Source of the DNA: Geoalkalibacter ferrihydriticus DSM 17813
GTDB lineage: Bacteria > Desulfobacterota > Desulfuromonadia > Desulfuromonadales > Geoalkalibacteraceae
Direction of reading: 5' to 3'
Assembly (NCBI RefSeq): GCF_000820505.1
Contig: NZ_JWJD01000004.1
Span: 128,955-192,954, forward strand
DNA: 64,000 bases
The notes beneath the pieces are model-generated. The model searched no databases and was not told the origin of the DNA. It was given only the letters and a program-made list of their open reading frames with translations. The position numbers were made by a program, and so were the translations under genes. Below, in pieces: positions 61,168 through 64,000 of the stretch; the first letter of the stretch is position 1; each line of letters starts with the position of its first letter.

Positions 61168-62148
61168 ATGATTGGATTTACCACAACAATTCCCCTGGAG
61201 ATTCTGGTCGCCGCCGGACGTCGCTCCGCTGACCTCAACAATCTCTTCATTACCGATCCCGACCCTCAGGCGCTCATCGAAGACGCCGAGGTCGCCGGCT
61301 TCCCACGCAACATCTGCGGCTGGATCAAAGGACTCTACGGCACAGTGCTGCGTCATGGCATCTCCGAAGTCATCGCCGTGACCGAAGGCGACTGCTCCAA
61401 CACCCAGGCGCTGATGGAAGTTCTGACCCTGCAAGGGGTAAGGACCATCCCCTTCGCCTACCCATATGACCGCTCGCGAGAGACGTTGGCACTGGAGATC
61501 AGCAAGCTGGCACGGCACTTCGGCGTGGACAAGGAGCAGATCGAAGCAGCCCGCAGCCGCCTTGACCAACTGCGCCGCAAAGTCCACGAAATCGACCGCC
61601 TGACGTGGCAGGAAAACCGAGTGAGCGGCGAGGAGAATCACCTGTTTCAGGTCTGCACATCCGACATGAAGGGCGACATCTGCGGCTTCGAGCAGGAGAT
61701 CGACTCTTTTCTGGGCAAGGTCCGCCTGCGCCCTCCTTTCGCCGAAAAGATTCGCTTGGCCTATATGGGCGTTCCGCCCATCGTTACCGACCTCTATCCG
61801 CGCCTGGAAGAGATGGGGGCGCGCGTGGTCTTCAATGAAACCCAACGCCAGTTCTCCATGCCCTATCTTTGTGCCGACATCGAAGAGCAATACCGGCGCT
61901 ACACCTATCCCTATGACATCTTCGCCCGCCTCGACGATATCGAAGAACAGATCGCTTTACGCCGGGTTGACGGGATCATCCACTACGTTCAATCTTTTTG
62001 CTTCCGCCAGATCGAGGATCTCATTGTGCGCAAACGCCTGAAAGTGCCGGTGCTCACCCTTGAAGGCGACCGGCCCGGCCCCCTCGACGCCCGCAGCCGC
62101 ATCCGCATTGAAGGATTTCTCGAAATGCTCAAGGCCCGCAAACCATGA
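61168..62148 (+). CDS. 2-hydroxyacyl-CoA dehydratase / double-cubane-type iron-sulfur protein
   Basis: 326 residues from ATG 61168, the point where similarity begins. Members of this family (HgdB, FldB, E. coli YjiM) hold [4Fe-4S] or double-cubane [8Fe-9S] clusters through cysteines. Cys residues are at 50 (PRNICGWIKG), 76 (TEGDCSNTQ), 163, 172, 235 and 278 (VQSFCFRQIEDL); the C-terminal VPVLTLEGDRPGPLDARSRIRIEGFLEML in pieces is the family end signature. The partner ATPase overlaps it by ATGA. No second dehydratase subunit or CoA-transferase adjoins it, so a single-subunit YjiM/double-cubane-type protein is more likely than a classical dehydratase. Confidence 0.82.
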   Translation: MIGFTTTIPLEILVAAGRRSADLNNLFITDPDPQALIEDAEVAGFPRNICGWIKGLYGTVLRHGISEVIAVTEGDCSNTQALMEVLTLQGVRTIPFAYPYDRSRETLALEISKLARHFGVDKEQIEAARSRLDQLRRKVHEIDRLTWQENRVSGEENHLFQVCTSDMKGDICGFEQEIDSFLGKVRLRPPFAEKIRLAYMGVPPIVTDLYPRLEEMGARVVFNETQRQFSMPYLCADIEEQYRRYTYPYDIFARLDDIEEQIALRRVDGIIHYVQSFCFRQIEDLIVRKRLKVPVLTLEGDRPGPLDARSRIRIEGFLEMLKARKP

Positions 62149-62921
62149 CGACACTCGGAATCGACCTGGGCAGCCGCAAGGTCAAAATCGCCGCTCTGCG
62201 GGCAGGCGAAATCCTGTGGCTGCGCGACTTTGACACCATCCCCTTCTACAAGAGCTACGGCGGCCTGCACAAGGGGCACCTGACCATCGACTTTGCCGCG
62301 CTGGAATTGTTCCAGGACGGCGATGCGCCCGCGGCGATGGTGGCCACGGGCTACGGCCGCAACACCATCAACCTTCAGGGCGCCCGCGTCATCCCCGAAA
62401 TCCAGGCGCATGTCGCCGGCGCGCGCTTCCAGACCGGTTGTGATACGTTCACCCTCATCGACCTGGGCGGCCAGGACACCAAGGTGGCGCGGGTGGAAGA
62501 GGGCATTCTTCAGGACTTTCTGATGAACGACAAATGCGCCGCCAGTTCCGGCCGCTATCTTGAAAACATGGCCCAGGTACTCGACATCGACCTTGACGAA
62601 CTGGCCCGCTATGCCGATAATCCAGTAGCTCTCGATGCCACCTGCGGTATTTTTGGCGAAAGCGAACTGATCGGCAAAATTGTCGAAGGGCACCCCCTGC
62701 CGCACCTGTGTGCCGGCATCAACGCAACCCTGGTCAAGCGGGTAATGCCCATGCTGCGCCGCTTTCCCCAGGACGTACTGTTGGTCACCGGGGGCGTGGC
62801 GCGCAACCAGGCATTTCGGCAACTTCTGCAACAGGCCGTCGCGGCCCGCCTGCTGATGCCGCCACACCCGCAGCACAACGGCGCCATCGGCTGCGCGATC
62901 CTCGCCTCGACCTCAAGTTGA
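62145..62921 (+). CDS. BadF/BadG/BcrA/BcrD-type ATPase (dehydratase activator)
   Basis: A 258-residue ASKHA ATPase that delivers low-potential electrons, one per ATP cycle, to a dehydratase or double-cubane protein. TTLGIDLGSRKVKIAAL is the phosphate-1 loop, FTLIDLGGQDTKVARV the phosphate-2 loop, and NDKCAASSGRYLE and DATCGIFGESELIGK supply the two cysteines (about 129 and 164) that bind the bridging [4Fe-4S] cluster of the dimer. TGGVARNQAFRQLL is the adenosine motif. It overlaps its partner by 4 bases. Confidence 0.94.
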   Translation: MTTLGIDLGSRKVKIAALRAGEILWLRDFDTIPFYKSYGGLHKGHLTIDFAALELFQDGDAPAAMVATGYGRNTINLQGARVIPEIQAHVAGARFQTGCDTFTLIDLGGQDTKVARVEEGILQDFLMNDKCAASSGRYLENMAQVLDIDLDELARYADNPVALDATCGIFGESELIGKIVEGHPLPHLCAGINATLVKRVMPMLRRFPQDVLLVTGGVARNQAFRQLLQQAVAARLLMPPHPQHNGAIGCAILASTSS

Positions 62922-62967
62922 ACGACACAACCGACCACACCGCCTCGCACTTTGAAAGGAACACATA

Positions 62968-63234
62968 ATGAAACTCAAAAAACGCGACATCCTCCTGGTA
63001 ACAATCGGCGCGGCAATCGTTGTCTTTCTTCTGTCCGCCCCGCCTGCAACCACCAACCCGGTCCCATACGACGACACTCACCGGCAGTATTACGACCTGG
63101 CGCGCGATGAAGGCAAAAAATCGGCTGAGAGGTTCTGTGAAGACTGCCACAACCAGGACATGATGCCGCTGCCCGAAGGGCATCCGCCCAAATACCGCTG
63201 CCTGTTCTGCCATAGACTTGAGCGCGACAAATAG
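62968..63234 (+). CDS. Small membrane-anchored dihaem c-type cytochrome
   Basis: 88 residues. An N-terminal hydrophobic stretch (about 9-24, after MKLKKRD) is a signal anchor or uncleaved signal peptide. Two haem-c motifs are CEDCH (57-61) and CLFCH (78-82), spaced by 16 residues. It ends RLERDK. The 46-base gap to the ATPase, with AAAGGAA at 62953-62959, allows cotranscription; a role as electron donor to the ATPase/iron-sulfur pair is unlikely because it would lie outside the cytoplasm. Confidence 0.88.
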   Translation: MKLKKRDILLVTIGAAIVVFLLSAPPATTNPVPYDDTHRQYYDLARDEGKKSAERFCEDCHNQDMMPLPEGHPPKYRCLFCHRLERDK

Positions 63235-63613
63235 CCATTCACCGCCATTTGCCGACACGTGGCCGGTCCTTTGGCGGATCGACTCGGCCGACAACCCGAG
63301 CACAGAGTGGCCACAAAACCGTTGCCCCTTTTTAACATTAAATTTCGCCCCGCTTCTTTATTGAAAACGCTTTCATCTCTCAGAAAAACAAACGGGCAAG
63401 AAAAGAAAAAGATTAACAGGCCCGAACACTTAGAAAATCGACCACGGGGAACACCAGCACGCCCCTTGAGCTTGACCACTTACCGAAGCCGTCGGCAGCA
63501 TGGCGAAAACTTCCTCGGCCATCTTGCGGTTTTTTGTCTGGCACATTAAGTTCATAACCGACAGCGTATGCCCTGCGGACTTCCAACACACGGCAAAAGG
63601 TTTGACTCAAATC
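63235..63613. other. Gap of 379 bases with no gene recognised
   Basis: Open frames here on both strands lack codon character or similarity that I can name. A GTGGCC/GGCCAC pair brackets 63270-63315. A long AT-rich, purine-rich stretch at about 63335-63415 may hold the promoter of the downstream gene. I see no riboswitch core. Confidence 0.5.
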
Positions 63614-64000
63614 ATGACTCAGCAAAACACCCATCACGCACAGACCGGCAGCCTCGCGACCTTTTTCGCCCCCCTACTAGTGGCGGCGCTGGCCTGCATT
63701 CTCGTGGCGACCGCTGCAAAGGCCGCCGACGACACCCGCGAAGTTGCCGCGCGCGTCAATGGCGCCCCCATTTACATGGACCAGGTAACCCCTCTGGTTG
63801 AGAGCCAGTTGCAGCGCAATCCGCGCATCGCCGAGCAGGCCAGGGGAGAAGCCCTGCTGCACGACATGCATATGAGGGCCTTGAATCAACTGATTGATGT
63901 TGAGTTGCTTTACCAGGCAGGAAGCGAAATCGAGATTCCGGATGCTCAGGAACAGATCGCGGCCTATGTCGACCACTATCGCGCCAACAACCTGACCGCG
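63614..64000 (+). CDS. SurA/PrsA-type peptidyl-prolyl isomerase, N-terminal part (runs off the window)
   Basis: 129 residues are visible from ATG 63614 and the frame is open to the last base. A signal peptide (FFAPLLVAALACILVATAAKAAD) is followed by VAARVNGAPIYMDQVTPLVES, then LNQLIDVELLYQAGSEIEIPDAQEQIAAYV, the helical N-terminal chaperone region of SurA/PpiD-like foldases. The parvulin catalytic domain would lie outside the window, so isomerase activity is not shown. Confidence 0.8.
   Translation, partial: MTQQNTHHAQTGSLATFFAPLLVAALACILVATAAKAADDTREVAARVNGAPIYMDQVTPLVESQLQRNPRIAEQARGEALLHDMHMRALNQLIDVELLYQAGSEIEIPDAQEQIAAYVDHYRANNLTA

Noticed and set aside
63235-63613. A c-di-GMP (GEMM) riboswitch near the cytochrome genes
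   Set aside because: Such elements are frequent in Geobacter relatives, but I found none of the conserved GEMM core segments on either strand.

Overview
The window reads as chromosomal DNA of a GC-rich, Gram-negative, anaerobic bacterium of the Desulfuromonadales/Geobacter type. This placement is inferred from content, not from a search: c-type multihaem cytochromes with CxxCH motifs, a sensor kinase carrying a haem-c motif in its periplasmic domain, a 2-hydroxyacyl-CoA dehydratase-type protein with its activating ATPase, the DapL branch of lysine synthesis, a short MetH without a reactivation domain, and a split transketolase. Coding density is high. I saw no tRNA, rRNA, CRISPR array or intact insertion sequence.

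Layout. 1-7.7 kb (+): the 3' end of RNase J, ftsK, an AbiEi-like winged-helix protein, larB-larC (nickel-pincer cofactor), pgpA, cinA, mostly overlapping. 7.8-17.3 kb (+): a PAS/GAF histidine kinase, thpR, recA, a PilT/PilU-type ATPase, recX, alaS, a cupin and a receiver-kinase hybrid. 17.3-19.3 kb (+): hslVU behind its own promoter and a hairpin leader. 19.4-27.6 kb (+): the arginine genes argB-D-F-(RDD)-G-(NUDIX, nitrilase-like)-H. 27.7-33.3 kb (+): a FnIII lipoprotein, then lysA-dapA-dapB-dapL, ended by a strong terminator. 33.3-38.8 kb (+): dprA, smg, topA, trmFO. 39.3-46.4 kb (+): a diguanylate cyclase, maf, a PLP-homeostasis protein, an NSS transporter, a Gph-type phosphatase, a MOP-superfamily membrane protein and a 53-residue Cys-rich protein, closed by a 20-bp bidirectional terminator.

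46.4-60.6 kb is on the minus strand: murI, a GerMN-domain protein, metH, a conserved small protein, transketolase halves, a haem-c histidine kinase, its sigma-54 response regulator, and then, behind a well-formed -24/-12 sigma-54 promoter, three exported proteins (a 986-residue beta-propeller/FnIII/PEGA/FG-GAP protein, a tetrahaem cytochrome, a carboxypeptidase-regulatory-like protein). This last block looks like a complete redox-sensing regulon and is the most interesting part of the window. 60.7-64.0 kb (+): a small membrane protein, a 2-hydroxyacyl-CoA dehydratase/double-cubane-type protein with its ATPase, a dihaem cytochrome and the start of a SurA-type peptidyl-prolyl isomerase.

Several gaps hold dispersed palindromic repeats: at least one 134-bp element with 13-bp inverted ends and two related partial copies, two copies of a GGGACGCGG-type palindrome, and a GCATGC-centred palindrome cluster between hslU and argB.
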